A stretch of 64,000 nucleotides of DNA from a virus, in the IMG/VR virus record IMGVR_UViG_3300050821_004383, positions 34,516 to 98,515 of that record. One strand, given 5' to 3'. Below are positions 6,680 to 13,356 of this stretch, in pieces (within the stretch, counting starts at the first letter, position 1; each line of letters starts with the position of its first letter). Below the pieces are notes generated by a model. The model did not search any database. It was not told the origin of the DNA and worked only from the letters and a program-made list of their open reading frames with translations. A program made the translations under genes and the position numbers.

Positions 6680-6912
6680 CATTCCTAATTGTGATTCGAA
6701 ACATAGAGACGAACGAGAAGCGCACCTTCGAAGTCGGCATTGACCCTAACCGCGTTAATCTAAGTCAGGAGTCGGATGCTGTCTTTGCGATTCGTTCTCA
6801 GTACGGATTCTGGGACCGTCAGAAGTATCGCCTGCACAGTCTTCGCGTTATTCCAAACGGTATCATGGAGCATGACAAGGTCGAGGAACTGAAAACATAT
6901 GGAGGCATCTAA
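6676..6912 (+). CDS. Hypothetical protein (78 aa)
   Basis: Coupled to the gene before it by ATGA. Begins MTFLIVIRNIETNEKRTFEV and is mixed alpha/beta with no hydrophobic segment long enough for a membrane span. Not recognised. Confidence 0.5.
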   Translation: MTFLIVIRNIETNEKRTFEVGIDPNRVNLSQESDAVFAIRSQYGFWDRQKYRLHSLRVIPNGIMEHDKVEELKTYGGI

Positions 6913-7199
6913 TGGCACTCTGCGAAAGTTGTAAGATGCAAATACCTACAATGGAAAAGCGCCTGCGTCTCGTGAATAATACTCTCTGGCAATTAGGATT
7001 GGAGTATCACAAACATCTTCCAGTGCACGCGTTGGATTATATCCTAACTTCTCACGGGTTCAATCCTACATCCGTGTGGACATTTCAACCAGGGGGAGAA
7101 GTTCGAATCCACGAAGAAGTTGGTGAAGGAAAATGGTTGTCGGTCGCAGCACACAAGATGGACTCAGGACTCTGGGAAGTAACAGCCTACGTAAACTAG
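6912..7199 (+). CDS. Hypothetical protein (95 aa)
   Basis: Its start shares a base with the preceding stop (TAATG). An N-terminal CESC pair (residues 4-7) could be half of a metal site. The C-terminal half is beta-rich (TFQPGGEVRIHEEVGEGKWL). Not recognised. Confidence 0.5.
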   Translation: MALCESCKMQIPTMEKRLRLVNNTLWQLGLEYHKHLPVHALDYILTSHGFNPTSVWTFQPGGEVRIHEEVGEGKWLSVAAHKMDSGLWEVTAYVN

Positions 7200-7207
7200 G
7201 AGGAGGA

Positions 7208-7678
7208 ATGCACCTGCACGCTATCTGGCTCGAAAATGCAATCGTGATAGACAACGCGAAGCACGCCGTTAAAAAGGCGGTCGAGGTATTGAAGGAGAGC
7301 AAGGTCGAATTTGATACCATTGCGTTCTCCGGTATGAGCGGAGCGCTGTTCGCTACTCCCCTAGCGCACCGCATGAACAAGGAAATGATTCTGGTGCGCA
7401 AGAGCAGCGACCAGAGACATAGCTGTCACAGCGTGGAAGGATATCAGGCGGCAAAGCGAGTGCTAATTGTCGATGATATTTGCGCCAGTGGCACCACGGT
7501 GAAACACATCATAGCGGGCATTAGAGCGCACTGCAACGGACCCGTTAAGATTGTGGGAGCATACTTCTACGGAGAAGGCCGAGGCGCGTGGGGAAGCCCG
7601 GTCGGATTCGTGGAAAAGATTCACATAAATACAGAAGGTCTTATTCCTACAATCATTGACATCGAGGTGAGCCAGTGA
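7208..7678 (+). CDS. Phosphoribosyltransferase (156 aa)
   Basis: Type I phosphoribosyltransferase fold. The PRPP-binding loop is VLIVDDICASGTT (about residues 78-90), and an upstream FDTIAFSGMSGALFATPLA segment matches the conserved core strand and loop of the family. GGAGGAGG lies directly before the ATG. The acceptor base cannot be read from sequence; relatives include orotate, adenine and hypoxanthine enzymes. It probably serves nucleotide salvage or nucleotide-based metabolism during infection. Confidence 0.8.
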   Translation: MHLHAIWLENAIVIDNAKHAVKKAVEVLKESKVEFDTIAFSGMSGALFATPLAHRMNKEMILVRKSSDQRHSCHSVEGYQAAKRVLIVDDICASGTTVKHIIAGIRAHCNGPVKIVGAYFYGEGRGAWGSPVGFVEKIHINTEGLIPTIIDIEVSQ

Positions 7679-7962
7679 ACAGCAAGCGCCTAGCCCTGCT
7701 GTTCATTTTCAAACTCGGATGCATCGCGACCACAGATTGGTTCAACGCGCACCGTGTAACGATTGGTCTAGTGCTCTTATGGTTAGCGTGTATGCCAACA
7801 CAAACCGCGCTCACCGTAGTGAAGGCCAGTAACCCGATGCCGCGCTATTTCGAGGGCTATCTTCCAATCCCAGGACCCAGGCCGGAAGATTGCATCGCGG
7901 TACCGCTAGCGAACCCGAAGCCACAAGACACCGTGGGATATCATCTGGACATCACGACCTAG
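7675..7962 (+). CDS. Hypothetical membrane-associated protein (95 aa)
   Basis: GTG start overlapping the preceding TGA. A hydrophobic segment around residues 31-42 (TIGLVLLWLACM) is the probable membrane span, followed by a Pro-rich C-terminal half. Not recognised. Confidence 0.5.
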   Translation: MNSKRLALLFIFKLGCIATTDWFNAHRVTIGLVLLWLACMPTQTALTVVKASNPMPRYFEGYLPIPGPRPEDCIAVPLANPKPQDTVGYHLDITT

Positions 7963-7981
7963 TACTAGTACGTTTTTGTTG

Positions 7982-8010
7982 TTGACACGGTTTCGCATCT
8001 GTGAGAGGAT
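7982..8010 (+). promoter_or_regulatory. Promoter upstream of 8017 gene
   Basis: TTGACA at 7982-7987, 17-bp spacer, weak -10 GAGGAT (8005-8010), preceded by CTAGTACTAGTACG. The GTAC half-sites resemble those of the 5719, 8701 and 11161 promoters. The weak -10 lowers confidence. Confidence 0.45.
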
Positions 8011-8016
8011 AACGAC

Positions 8017-8388
8017 ATGGCACGCAAACACATTCAACAGATGAACCAATTGGAACGCGCATTCATTCACGGGTATCTGCGCAGTCCGAAGCGCGACTAC
8101 CACGCGACTACCTCACACTTTCGGGACCGCGCAAGCGAGCGCGTATTCAGCGTACAAGACGCCGTGAACGCACTTCGCAACGGATTGGTAGTCGAGGTCC
8201 ACAACGACCGTGCGCCCTCCCTGCGTGCCCTGGTACGCGATTCTAAGGGCACCTGCGTCATCGTGGAACTGCAAACGGGTCTCATTATCAGCGTGTACTA
8301 CAATTCACCGGATGATAAGCACGAGACGCTAAATTGGGCACCGTACCGATGGACCCAGGACATCGTCGCGCTGGTGAAGGGACTATGA
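8017..8388 (+). CDS. Hypothetical protein, DUF4258-like pattern (123 aa)
   Basis: The central part, HFRDRASERVFSVQDAVNAL then GLVVEVHNDRAP, followed by VIVELQTGLIISVYYN, resembles the H...R...R / beta-sheet pattern of DUF4258-type proteins, small mRNase-toxin-like folds. The likeness is weak and no catalytic claim is made. Likely driven by the promoter just upstream. Confidence 0.5.
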   Translation: MARKHIQQMNQLERAFIHGYLRSPKRDYHATTSHFRDRASERVFSVQDAVNALRNGLVVEVHNDRAPSLRALVRDSKGTCVIVELQTGLIISVYYNSPDDKHETLNWAPYRWTQDIVALVKGL

Positions 8389-8480
8389 AAATGGATTGGC
8401 TCGACTGGCTCGATTCGTATCACGACGAGTTGATTATCAGCGTCCTGGCGCTCACCGTGATATGGTACTTTCTGCAATAG
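8385..8480 (+). CDS. Single-span membrane peptide (31 aa)
   Basis: Reads MKMDWLDWLDSYHDELIISV and continues as a hydrophobic helix to ALTVIWYFLQ. Overlaps the previous stop by ATGA. The acidic aromatic head and single helix suggest a membrane-targeted inhibitor or small envelope peptide; unproven. Confidence 0.5.
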   Translation: MKMDWLDWLDSYHDELIISVLALTVIWYFLQ

Positions 8481-8489
8481 GAGCGTACG

Positions 8490-8723
8490 ATGAATATCAG
8501 ACAGACAATCATTAAACTGCTCACCCGCTACTTGCCTGAGCATATCATCATGCACTTGTACCACGAGTTGGAACTGGAAGCGAATCATTACGAAACCGTG
8601 GGAGCGCCGATTCGCGCGGCATACATTCGTCGTCAGGTTGCGGTACTACACGAGACCGAGAAGAAGTTGAACGAACTCCCGTACCAGTACGAAAGTACTA
8701 TTGACGCGAAACCCAAACCGTGA
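8490..8723 (+). CDS. Helical protein (77 aa)
   Basis: AGGAG lies before the ATG. Predicted all-helical (LLTRYLPEHIIMHLYHELEL). Its 3' end runs into the next promoter, whose -35 starts at 8701. Not recognised. Confidence 0.5.
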   Translation: MNIRQTIIKLLTRYLPEHIIMHLYHELELEANHYETVGAPIRAAYIRRQVAVLHETEKKLNELPYQYESTIDAKPKP

Positions 8724-8729
8724 GATACT
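8681..8729 (+). promoter_or_regulatory. Promoter with GTACCAGTACGAAAGTACT upstream element
   Basis: TTGACG (8701-8706), 17-bp spacer, GATACT (8724-8729). The upstream block differs from that at 5699 at two positions only, and the leader again opens ATGGAGG at the predicted start near 8736. Confidence 0.75.
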
Positions 8730-8750
8730 TTGAACATGGAGGACACGCAA

Positions 8751-8906
8751 ATGCTCAAAGGGCAAGCAATCTGCAAGGACTGCGGCAACGGAACTTTGAA
8801 CAACGAATTGCTGGAACGGTTCGCTGTAGACGAGGTTAACGGAGTTTATTGCGTTCAGTGCGGTGGAAACCACATCGACGGCGAGTTGTACGAAGGGGGT
8901 GAGTAA
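8751..8906 (+). CDS. Zinc-ribbon protein (51 aa)
   Basis: The ATG at 8751 is preferred since GGAGG at 8738-8742 is then correctly spaced. Two pairs, CKDC and CVQC, about 30 residues apart fit a zinc ribbon. Probably a nucleic-acid or protein adaptor; no partner known. Confidence 0.6.
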   Translation: MLKGQAICKDCGNGTLNNELLERFAVDEVNGVYCVQCGGNHIDGELYEGGE

Positions 8907-9154
8907 TGTTCACCATATACCATAACGCAACGCGCGGCGGATTGTACAGCATCGCGCTCCTCTTGCACGAGGATGGCACGTACTGCATCCAAGAATACAA
9001 GCGCACGAATTTGCAAGGTGTCGCGTGGCTCGGACAGAAGAGTGCCGTTGACGCGGTCACCGAGTATAACAAGCGAATCGATGATTCCGCGAAGTACGAT
9101 GGCATCTTCTACACCAAGGACTTGAAACCAATCCTGGACGGCGGGGTACTCTAA
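8906..9154 (+). CDS. Hypothetical protein (82 aa)
   Basis: GGGGGTGAG precedes the ATG; overlaps the stop of the zinc-ribbon gene. Beta-rich N-terminal half, helical C-terminal half. Not recognised. Confidence 0.5.
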   Translation: MFTIYHNATRGGLYSIALLLHEDGTYCIQEYKRTNLQGVAWLGQKSAVDAVTEYNKRIDDSAKYDGIFYTKDLKPILDGGVL

Positions 9155-9333
9155 TGACACGCGGCGAACGTTACCAAGTACGCGCTAAAATTTCAATACT
9201 GTACCGGGAAGCGAACCTCTTCGAGGACCGTGCCAGCGAAGAAGGCCGCGTAAAGGCCCAGGCGCTGCGCCACGAGGCTAACGCGTTGAACGACGGACTC
9301 AAGGCAACGATGATGAAAGTGAGGTCACTGTGA
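9154..9333 (+). CDS. Helical protein (59 aa)
   Basis: Begins MTRGERYQVRAKISILYREA; Arg/Glu/Ala-rich helices throughout. Linked to both neighbours by stop/start overlaps. Not recognised. Confidence 0.5.
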   Translation: MTRGERYQVRAKISILYREANLFEDRASEEGRVKAQALRHEANALNDGLKATMMKVRSL

Positions 9334-9716
9334 ACACTATCGAAAACGCACCCGTACTCGACCTGGACAAGGTTCTGTATTTTAGCAGAGGCTTGAAGCC
9401 CTCACCCCGGACAATCCGGGAGCGCCGGGTAGTGTGGAACCTTTTCAAACACCTCCTAGCCGATGGCTGGCATATTGCATCCGTCTACGACGGCGACGAT
9501 TACGTGAAGGTCACGGACCCGAAGTCGGCATTAGAGATTATCTTCAACCTGGATGACACGACCGTTTCTTTCGTGAAAGCGGGAGCACAAAGGCACGGCG
9601 TCAAGCTGGTGCTGGGTAATGACCTGGATGTTATCAGTGACTGGTATTTCAGCGCTGGCGACCCGGACGGTTTCAGCGCAACGATGGACAAATTCGACGC
9701 GGAGGTGTGCGCATGA
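9330..9716 (+). CDS. Hypothetical protein (128 aa)
   Basis: GTG start overlapping the preceding TGA. Residues 22-45 are basic and helical (SPRTIRERRVVWNLFKHLL); the rest alternates short strands and helices with many Asp residues. Not recognised. Confidence 0.5.
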   Translation: MNTIENAPVLDLDKVLYFSRGLKPSPRTIRERRVVWNLFKHLLADGWHIASVYDGDDYVKVTDPKSALEIIFNLDDTTVSFVKAGAQRHGVKLVLGNDLDVISDWYFSAGDPDGFSATMDKFDAEVCA

Positions 9717-9961
9717 ACGAATCAACACTCAGTCCTTTTCAAGCAGTAACCATTCGCCACAAGATTCGCGGCGCATACGAGGAGCGCATCAACGAACTAA
9801 AGGCGATTCGAGCGCGTCACGTCGAGAGACTTATCGACGGCGGGTCAGACTTAACCCGCGTCAACCTTCTACGCACGCTGATTCGAGATATCGACACCCA
9901 AGTTAAAAACCACGAGCAGATGCGGGTCGTGATTCTCGCGGAAATCGAGGTGCCAGAGTGA
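9713..9961 (+). CDS. Coiled-coil protein (82 aa)
   Basis: The ATG at 9713 follows GGAGG at 9701-9705. Long basic helix from residue 10 onward (HKIRGAYEERINELKAIRAR). Not recognised. Confidence 0.5.
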   Translation: MNESTLSPFQAVTIRHKIRGAYEERINELKAIRARHVERLIDGGSDLTRVNLLRTLIRDIDTQVKNHEQMRVVILAEIEVPE

Positions 9962-10107
9962 AGATTCGCATCTGGCTCCTAGCGACCGCGTTGTCCGCCG
10001 TCTTGCTCTACCTGACGCTGGACGGAGTTAGCAGACTCATTGCGGCAATCTACCACGTACGGAAGCCACTACACGCTGTACCGCTGGTAACCGGGAGGGC
10101 GAAATGA
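9958..10107 (+). CDS. Membrane peptide (49 aa)
   Basis: GTG start in a GTGA overlap. The N-terminal half is hydrophobic (IWLLATALSAVLLYLTL) and the C-terminal half basic. Paired with another membrane peptide immediately downstream. Confidence 0.5.
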   Translation: MKIRIWLLATALSAVLLYLTLDGVSRLIAAIYHVRKPLHAVPLVTGRAK

Positions 10108-10211
10108 TTGGATGGATACTACTCGGTGCCCTGGTCTTGTGGGCCAGTCGCATCGTTCAAGCGTTGTACATCGTGAGGAGGGCAGGCCGTGAGAACAACG
10201 AGAGCATTTGA
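10104..10211 (+). CDS. Membrane peptide (35 aa)
   Basis: Begins MIGWILLGALVLWASRIVQA, one short membrane helix with a basic, polar tail. ATGA overlap with the previous gene; its end overlaps the next gene by 23 bases. Confidence 0.45.
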   Translation: MIGWILLGALVLWASRIVQALYIVRRAGRENNESI

Positions 10212-10482
10212 GATATTGAAAGCAATCAAAGCACACTTCGATGAAGGCGCGGATTGCGTGTACCGCGACGGGCTGATTCTTTCAGACGAGAGTACGTTGC
10301 ACGAAGCGATAAAGGACTGCCTACAAGAGGAAGAAACTATCCCCTGGATACCGCGCAGGTTGCGCAAAAAGATAGGCAAGAACTATTACGGGGATTGGAA
10401 CGGCTTCGAGGGCAAGACGAAGGTCAAGGAGTTCGGCAAGGACCAGGAGGCAGCACACAAGTGGCTGCACGAAAATGATTAG
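10189..10482 (+). CDS. Hypothetical protein (97 aa)
   Basis: GTG start after GAGGAGGG. Charged, mixed alpha/beta, with a basic C-terminal half (RRLRKKIGKNYYGDWNGF). Not recognised. Confidence 0.5.
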   Translation: MRTTRAFEILKAIKAHFDEGADCVYRDGLILSDESTLHEAIKDCLQEEETIPWIPRRLRKKIGKNYYGDWNGFEGKTKVKEFGKDQEAAHKWLHEND

Positions 10483-10624
10483 CACCAACATTCAGTTAAT
10501 CGACAAGGCAGTATTTGCTCGCCGCGCAGCACGCAAGAACGCGGCGAAGCCTGGGGCTACTCAAAAGATTGAAGACAAGCGCCGAAAGGCACCGAAGCAC
10601 CGCAAGCCTTTGAAGGAGGAGTAA
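10475..10624 (+). CDS. Very basic peptide (49 aa)
   Basis: About one third Lys/Arg (ARRAARKNAAKPGATQKIED, then KRRKAPKHRKPLKEE). Likely binds nucleic acid or is disordered. Overlaps the preceding stop region and the next ATG. Confidence 0.45.
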   Translation: MISTNIQLIDKAVFARRAARKNAAKPGATQKIEDKRRKAPKHRKPLKEE

Positions 10625-10722
10625 TGGTCAACGTGCTACAAGGTGTTGCAATGGCGGCTGGTCTTATAGGACTCTGGCTCTGTTTGATGTACGAGCCAAA
10701 GAATGAAAGGAAAAACAAATGA
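10624..10722 (+). CDS. Membrane peptide (32 aa)
   Basis: AAGGAGGAG precedes the ATG. One hydrophobic helix (MAAGLIGLWLCLMY) and a charged tail. Fourth membrane peptide of this cluster. Confidence 0.5.
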   Translation: MVNVLQGVAMAAGLIGLWLCLMYEPKNERKNK

Positions 10723-11147
10723 AAAAGTCAGAACTAGAAGTCGGTCAGAAAGTTTTCGTCCCCGCGAGCCTCAACGATTATTGGACAGGTGAGGGCATCG
10801 TGGAAAGAGTCAGCGAGAATCACGATATCGCCATCGTTTCGATGAAGACAGGCAAACAGGTTGGAATCTCAGGCGGTTTCGCTGTCTCCAAATTGCAGCC
10901 AGCGACAGGGATGCAAATTGTGAGTTTGAAGCGCAGCACTCACCGAACCGGGTTGAAAGTTTACGGCAAGGTCCTCGGTGAGTCTGGCAAGGAGTACAAC
11001 GTCGCGTACTTCCGCCGTCCGAACTTTCGCGGGTGGATTTGCTCTTGCGAGAATTTCTTCTTCACGATGTTCGCGAAGAAGCGCAACTGCAAGCACCTCC
11101 GTTTCGTTCGCGGACAAGTCGGTCGGTTCGCAGCGTCCGTAAAATAG
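10719..11147 (+). CDS. SWIM-type zinc-finger protein (142 aa)
   Basis: The N-terminal half looks like a small beta-barrel (KVFVPASLNDYWTGEGIVER). The C-terminal CSC ... CKH pattern (residues about 109-127) matches the CxC-n-CxH arrangement of SWIM zinc fingers, which bind DNA or proteins. Sits immediately before the promoter of the structured RNA. Function unknown. Confidence 0.6.
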   Translation: MKKSELEVGQKVFVPASLNDYWTGEGIVERVSENHDIAIVSMKTGKQVGISGGFAVSKLQPATGMQIVSLKRSTHRTGLKVYGKVLGESGKEYNVAYFRRPNFRGWICSCENFFFTMFAKKRNCKHLRFVRGQVGRFAASVK

Positions 11148-11189
11148 TACCAAAGTACTATTGACGGAAAAACAGAACGGGTGTAGTAT
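11146..11189 (+). promoter_or_regulatory. Promoter of the structured RNA
   Basis: TTGACG (11161-11166), 17-bp spacer, TAGTAT (11184-11189), preceded by AGTACCAAAGTACT, the same dyad class found before the 5719 and 8701 promoters. The expected start, six to eight bases after the -10, falls at 11196-11197. That is exactly the first base of a strand that pairs with 11407-11413. Confidence 0.75.
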
Positions 11190-11196
11190 TCTTTCA

Positions 11197-11422
11197 GAGT
11201 CGGACACCTTAACCGAGGTGCAATAAGTGGCCCTCGGACGTTGCTAGAAGCACCTTAGAAAAGTAGGATGGCGCAGCAGGCCAGTAATGCCGAGAGGCAA
11301 TCCTACACGGGCGCAACGGTTGGATGCGGAGGCCGCAGGGAGGTTCATCACCTCACCTCGACGCCTTACCGGGTAGGCTGATAACCCCCGGTGGTTCGAA
11401 TCCCGCCCGACTCACCCTTTTT
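11197..11422 (+). ncRNA. Structured RNA, part 1: closed domain with tRNA-like 3' end
   Basis: GAGTCGG at 11197-11203 pairs with CCGACTC at 11407-11413, after which comes ACCCTTTTT. Between them: AGGTGC/GCACCT (11216/11250), GTAGGAT/ATCCTAC (11263/11300) enclosing TGCC-GAGA-GGCA, TGCGG/CCGCA (11325/11333) and GAGGT/ACCTC (11340/11350). Just inside the closing stem, GGTGG-TTCGAATC-CCGCC looks like a T-arm with one extra loop base, so the 3' end imitates a tRNA acceptor/T-arm. It is not a normal tRNA: length is about 220 nt and no cloverleaf fits. No open frame with a ribosome site uses this interval. A tmRNA-like or new phage RNA is possible. Confidence 0.5.
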
Positions 11423-11663
11423 GGACGCGTGAGTGTACCGCGTCAAGCGAGACGGCTGCAAGCGCCTGCCCGTAGGTCGAAACGGGTACCTTCCCCTCCT
11501 TCGGTCGGGAAGGGTACACGGCTTGCACGCGTATGGCGACTATATCGAAAGTCGTATCCTTCGAGAAGCGTCGCTCGAAGGATTATTAGACGCCGTGCAC
11601 CGGGTGCCACGTTAAACAATGCGATGCGCTAGGCCAGCGCAAGGCGAGCACCCGGACTAAATT
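11423..11663 (+). ncRNA. Structured RNA, part 2: multi-helix domain
   Basis: Long stems: TGCAAGC/GCTTGCA (11457/11521) enclosing CCCGT/ACGGG (11469/11482) and TACC-TTCCC/GGGAA-GGGTA (11487/11507) as a three-way junction; a perfect 10-bp stem ATCCTTCGAG/CTCGAAGGAT (11556/11574); and CCGGGTGC/GCACCCGG (11600/11648) enclosing GCGCT/AGCGC (11626/11636). It may be one RNA with part 1 (about 470 nt) or a structured leader of the 11676 gene. The U-run at 11418-11422 could end part 1 separately. Confidence 0.45.
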
Positions 11664-11675
11664 AGAGGAGGCACC

Positions 11676-11801
11676 ATGTGGGACCTGCAAACTCTGAACC
11701 GATTGAACGCGGAAGTGGAAGCGAAACAAAAGCAGGAAGCGAGCGAAGGGGAGTTGGAGTTTGAAGAGGCTCGCAGGTTGGATACGCGTAACAAAGATTA
11801 A
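11676..11801 (+). CDS. Acidic helical protein (41 aa)
   Basis: AGAGGAGG precedes the ATG. Begins MWDLQTLNRLNAEVEAKQKQ, a charged helix rich in Glu. It is the first gene after the structured RNA and might be controlled by it. Not recognised. The interval 11802-12028 after it has no supported gene. Confidence 0.5.
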   Translation: MWDLQTLNRLNAEVEAKQKQEASEGELEFEEARRLDTRNKD

Positions 11802-11927
11802 GCTGGGAGCGACGTTGCTTCTAGCAGTACAGGGCGGCAATTCTGGCGTCCGGGTGAACACCGCAGCGGCGGGAGCCGAAGAGCGGAACCGGGGAGCGTC
11901 GGTCGGCGGTAGCACCCTAGGGCGAAA

Positions 11928-11963
11928 CCAAAGTCTAACCCAAAGTCTAACCCAAAGTCTAAC
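11928..11963 (+). repeat. Three tandem copies of CCAAAGTCTAAC
   Basis: Perfect 12-bp units at 11928, 11940 and 11952. Lies in a gap without a convincing gene. Could be a slippage repeat or clustered binding sites. Confidence 0.7.
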
Positions 11964-12028
11964 CCTGTACTGCTAGGCGCATCGGAGCATCAGGCATCAC
12001 TCCTGACGGAACCGGAAGGAACTTAAAA

Positions 12029-12169
12029 ATGTCAGGGCAGTCCTTCATGACTGGTGCGCCACTAGTTGTACGAAAACGTGTCGAATTGCGGAATTGTACG
12101 GGAGAATACAAGTGCTCGGACTGTGGATTATCATCGCAGCAGTTTTTGGACTGGTCGCGATTTTCGTGA
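12029..12169 (+). CDS. Possible zinc-binding peptide (46 aa)
   Basis: GGAAGGAA precedes the ATG; contains C-x5-CSDC near residues 23-32. It overlaps the 12112 membrane peptide by 58 bases in another frame, so only one may be functional. Confidence 0.35.
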   Translation: MSGQSFMTGAPLVVRKRVELRNCTGEYKCSDCGLSSQQFLDWSRFS

Positions 12170-12213
12170 TTGACCTCGGTAGAGTAGACAAAATATCTAG
12201 GAGAAAAAGATGA
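12112..12213 (+). CDS. Single-span membrane peptide (33 aa)
   Basis: GTG start after GGGAGA. Reads LGLWIIIAAVFGLVAIFVID then a basic tail (SRRKR): a clear membrane helix with a positive cytoplasmic end. ATGA overlap with the repeat-protein gene. Confidence 0.5.
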   Translation: MLGLWIIIAAVFGLVAIFVIDLGRVDKISRRKR

Positions 12214-12794
12214 GCAATAAAAAAGTACCAGAAGGTTTTCATAAGCATACGAACGGCGGCGGTACTGTTCAGGACACCGCTCACGTAGAAGAATCAGTTT
12301 ACGTTGGGCCAGACGCGCGGGTGTTCGGCGACGCGCGGGTGTCCGGCAACGCGCGGGTGTCCGACAACGCGTGGGTGTTCGGCGACGCGCGGGTGTCCGG
12401 CAACGCGTGGGTGTTCGGCGACGCGCGGGTGTCCGGCGACGCGTGGGTGTTCGGCGACGCGCGGGTGTCCGACAACGCGCGGGTGTTCGGCGACGCGCGG
12501 GTGTCCGGCAACGCGTGGGTGTTCGGCGACGCGCGGGTGTCCGGCAACGCGTGGGTGTTCGGCGACGCGCGGGTGTCCGGCGACGCGTGGGTGTTCTCAC
12601 CACTTTACATTCAAGGACCACGCCACGCTCTTACAAATTGCAAATACGGCTACATACAAATTGGTTGCCATTGCAATACTTTCGCATACTGGCAGAAGCA
12701 TTACAAAGCAATCGGGCGAGCCGAAGGCTACACGGAGGAAGAAATCGAACAATACGGTCTCTTCATTCAAATGTTCGCAAAGATAGGGAAATAA
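12210..12794 (+). CDS. Hexapeptide-repeat (left-handed beta-helix) protein (194 aa)
   Basis: Residues 35-130 are sixteen perfect or near-perfect hexapeptides of the type (D/N)A(R/W)V(F/S)G, which would build a left-handed beta-helix of about five turns. The N-terminal 34 residues are degenerate repeats. Residues 131-194 form a non-repeat cap (IQIGCHCNTFAYW ... AIGRAEGYTEEEIEQYG). Similar proteins occur in phages and prophages without assigned function. An elongated scaffold or DNA-mimic-like rod is possible but the face is not especially acidic. AGGAG lies before the ATG. Confidence 0.7.
   Translation: MSNKKVPEGFHKHTNGGGTVQDTAHVEESVYVGPDARVFGDARVSGNARVSDNAWVFGDARVSGNAWVFGDARVSGDAWVFGDARVSDNARVFGDARVSGNAWVFGDARVSGNAWVFGDARVSGDAWVFSPLYIQGPRHALTNCKYGYIQIGCHCNTFAYWQKHYKAIGRAEGYTEEEIEQYGLFIQMFAKIGK
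12312..12599 (+). repeat. Sixteen 18-bp tandem repeats (coding)
   Basis: DNA units alternate GGCGACGCGCGGGTGTCC- and GGCAACGCGTGGGTGTTC-like versions, giving a higher-order 36-bp pattern with very little synonymous change. That implies recent expansion or ongoing gene conversion. Copy number is likely variable between isolates. Confidence 0.9.
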
Positions 12795-12997
12795 TGAGCG
12801 ACACACAAGGCTACGAGGACGTTAAGTGCCAAGTGAGAGTCAGCAGACAGTGCGAGGGCGGAAACGCGGGCTATCAGCGTACGAAGCAATTCGCACGTGT
12901 CGGTCCCTGGCTTGACGCATGTGAACCTTGTGCCCGCACCGAGTACGAGCAACCCACACAGTTTCAAAAAGAGGAGGACCCTGAACAAGGGTTTTGA
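12794..12997 (+). CDS. Zinc-binding-like protein (67 aa)
   Basis: The start overlaps the preceding TAA (TAATG). Cysteines at C-x7-C and CEPC (residues 12, 20, 44, 47) could hold a metal. Begins MSDTQGYEDVKCQVRVSRQC. Not otherwise recognised. Confidence 0.5.
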   Translation: MSDTQGYEDVKCQVRVSRQCEGGNAGYQRTKQFARVGPWLDACEPCARTEYEQPTQFQKEEDPEQGF

Positions 12998-12998
12998 T

Positions 12999-13148
12999 AT
13001 GAGCAAAACATACAGAGACCAACCGCGCAGCAAACACTCAGACGAGACGCCTCAGAAGGCGATTGACCGTCTGCGCAAAGCAGAGGCTCGGGAAGATATT
13101 CGAGAGGCCCTAGCAGCCTCCCAGGAGGCAACAAATGCAGGCAAGTGA
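12999..13148 (+). CDS. Basic helical peptide (49 aa)
   Basis: Begins MSKTYRDQPRSKHSDETPQK; charged helix. Its 3' end carries the CCCAGGAGG ribosome site of the next gene. No function evident. Confidence 0.45.
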   Translation: MSKTYRDQPRSKHSDETPQKAIDRLRKAEAREDIREALAASQEATNAGK

Positions 13149-13356
13149 CCACTGGCCGACCCCGTCCGCGCACCGCGAGTATTGGGAGCACCGCCACAAC
13201 GCATACATCTACGAGTATGACCCAACAGATGATGGACAAGAATGGTTTACTCTTCGCATCATTCTCGCGACTCATGACCCGGAAGAACTGGAAGTGGAGC
13301 GCCAAGAAACAATGGAGCGCCGCTGCGGTCGCATCAAATCGAGGTACTACGTATGA
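13135..13356 (+). CDS. Hypothetical protein (73 aa)
   Basis: Start follows AGGAGG. Aromatic-rich (YWEHRHNAYIYEYDP) with a C-terminal basic helix. Not recognised. Confidence 0.5.
   Translation: MQASDHWPTPSAHREYWEHRHNAYIYEYDPTDDGQEWFTLRIILATHDPEELEVERQETMERRCGRIKSRYYV

Noticed and set aside
11197-11422. Ordinary tRNA or tRNA with intron
   Set aside because: The T-arm and acceptor look tRNA-like, but the T-loop has eight bases, the 3' end is ACCC, and no D- and anticodon-arm set could be fitted.
11324-11632. Open frames across the structured RNA
   Set aside because: No ribosome sites; the frames are incidental in GC-rich hairpins.
12299-12621. Long frames on both strands through the hexapeptide array
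   Set aside because: They arise because the 18-bp repeat keeps all frames open; only the plus frame from 12210 has a ribosome site and non-repeat ends.
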